This document shows, in pieces, positions 63,301 through 64,000 of a stretch of 64,000 bases of DNA. The stretch is from Ooceraea biroi. Taxonomy: Eukaryota; Arthropoda; Insecta; Hymenoptera; Formicidae. Location: assembly GCF_003672135.1 (NCBI RefSeq), contig NC_039514.1, positions 14,931,787 through 14,995,786 of the forward strand. Reading direction: 5' to 3'. The notes under the pieces are model-generated. The model saw nothing but the letters and a program-made list of their open reading frames with translations, ran no database searches and was not told the origin of the DNA. The translations under genes and the position numbers were made by a program. Position 1 is the first letter of the stretch. Every line of letters begins with the position of its first letter.

Positions 63301-64000
63301 ATTATATTTGGAAATGAAATTTACGGGAAAAGATCATAGAATGGCACTTATTTATTTGGTACGAATCTTTAATATCGAATGTCTTAATGATGAGCGTTCG
63401 AGAGTTGTCGCGCGAGAAAGAACCCGACATGACAGTTGGACGTCGGCGAAATGATGAGACGCGTCTCCGTCTCACGGGAGAGCCGACTTTAATGCCGACA
63501 AATAAAACTGAGTCCTCTCTAAATATGCCCGGGTATCAACGGTGCCAACAACGAGATCGTCCTGAATGACGAAGTCGTCCTTACTTACGGAGTCCGTTAC
63601 GAAGCGCGCCAATAACCGGGGAAAACTCTCGACATCGATTTACGCGAGAGCGAGCTCAGACAATACTGTCGCGAGATGCTCTCGACTCGGATGCACAGGT
63701 ACACACACATACACTAACACATACGTACAAACATTTGCGACCGTACCCCTTTCCTTCATTTCGCGTTTGCGACACCAGAGAAGGAATAGTCCGCGGATGT
63801 TGACGGACCGAGATTCGATGGACTTCCGCCGGATGGGACAAGCTCGGATATCGTGAACGTAATCTTTCGTCAAGCGAATATTTGCGAGCAACACATGCAC
63901 GAAAAAGATTCAGATTCGATTAAGTTTCTTTACAACGTGCAATCAAATAAACGAAATTTTATTGTCCATTTAAACTCCCCCGCAGTCTGAGAAGTCTGTT
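60389..64000. other. Noncoding stretch
   Basis: CpG-rich at 60480-60700 and 62790-63160, AT-rich at 61390-61600 and 62270-62700. A minus-strand GTAAGT at about 60612, behind a GC-rich segment, could end a 5' untranslated exon. The frame at 62756-63070 has no splice support. Nothing else seen. Confidence 0.45.

Noticed and set aside
1..64000. tRNA, rRNA, CRISPR, bacterial insertion sequences, retrotransposon reverse transcriptase
   Set aside because: Looked for B-box-like GGTTCGAATCC, direct repeats with regular spacers and YxDD motifs in the translated frames; none were found.

Overview
This is eukaryotic, intron-rich, gene-poor DNA. It reads as an insect nuclear genome, most likely a hymenopteran such as an ant. 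That assignment is an inference from three things: CpG is abundant in the non-repetitive parts, blocks of GC-rich and AT-rich sequence alternate every 1-2 kb, and there is a Tc1/mariner-type element whose transposase has the insect-type N-terminal region. There are no operons, ribosome binding sites, rRNA or recognisable tRNA. Almost all of the long open frames are chance; I kept only frames bounded by plausible splice sites, or with domain or polyadenylation support. Most exon calls are therefore tentative.

Layout. 1-16.6 kb: mostly noncoding, with a possible terminal exon at 51-230, two candidate minus-strand exons (9271-9459 and 10745-11056) and a CpG-rich block with homeodomain-type sites near 13.5 kb. 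16.6-22.5 kb: a minus-strand transcription unit inferred from splice signals. It has a 45-residue two-exon reading frame (16619-17899), a small exon at 20485-20528, and two possible alternative first exons (ending at 20855 and 21523) downstream of a duplicated ~230-bp promoter-like segment. Two foldback elements sit inside it: a 1.53-kb near-perfect palindrome (18903-20434) and a 577-bp TA-flanked palindrome (21916-22492). 23-31.8 kb: the best gene in the window is a two-exon minus-strand protein of 161 residues with an H15-like winged helix and a basic tail carrying SPxR/SPKR motifs (24412-25266). Several weaker exon candidates follow.

35.4-37.3 kb: a full-length but inactivated Tc1/mariner-type transposon with ~295-bp terminal inverted repeats. 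38-49 kb: scattered candidate exons. The best are a 300-nt internal plus-strand exon (43625-43924) and a minus-strand terminal exon with a polyadenylation signal (44910-45057). A TTAA-flanked palindrome (42810-43528) lies 96 bp upstream of the first of these. 49-64 kb: noncoding, with microsatellites and a ~280-nt purine-rich tract at 60.1-60.4 kb.

How it fits together: three unrelated long inverted repeats and one autonomous-type relative lie in introns or between genes. Any of the palindromes would give long hairpin RNA if transcribed through. The most interesting inferred structure is the minus-strand unit at 16.6-21.9 kb, whose promoter region appears to have been duplicated to give alternative first exons.
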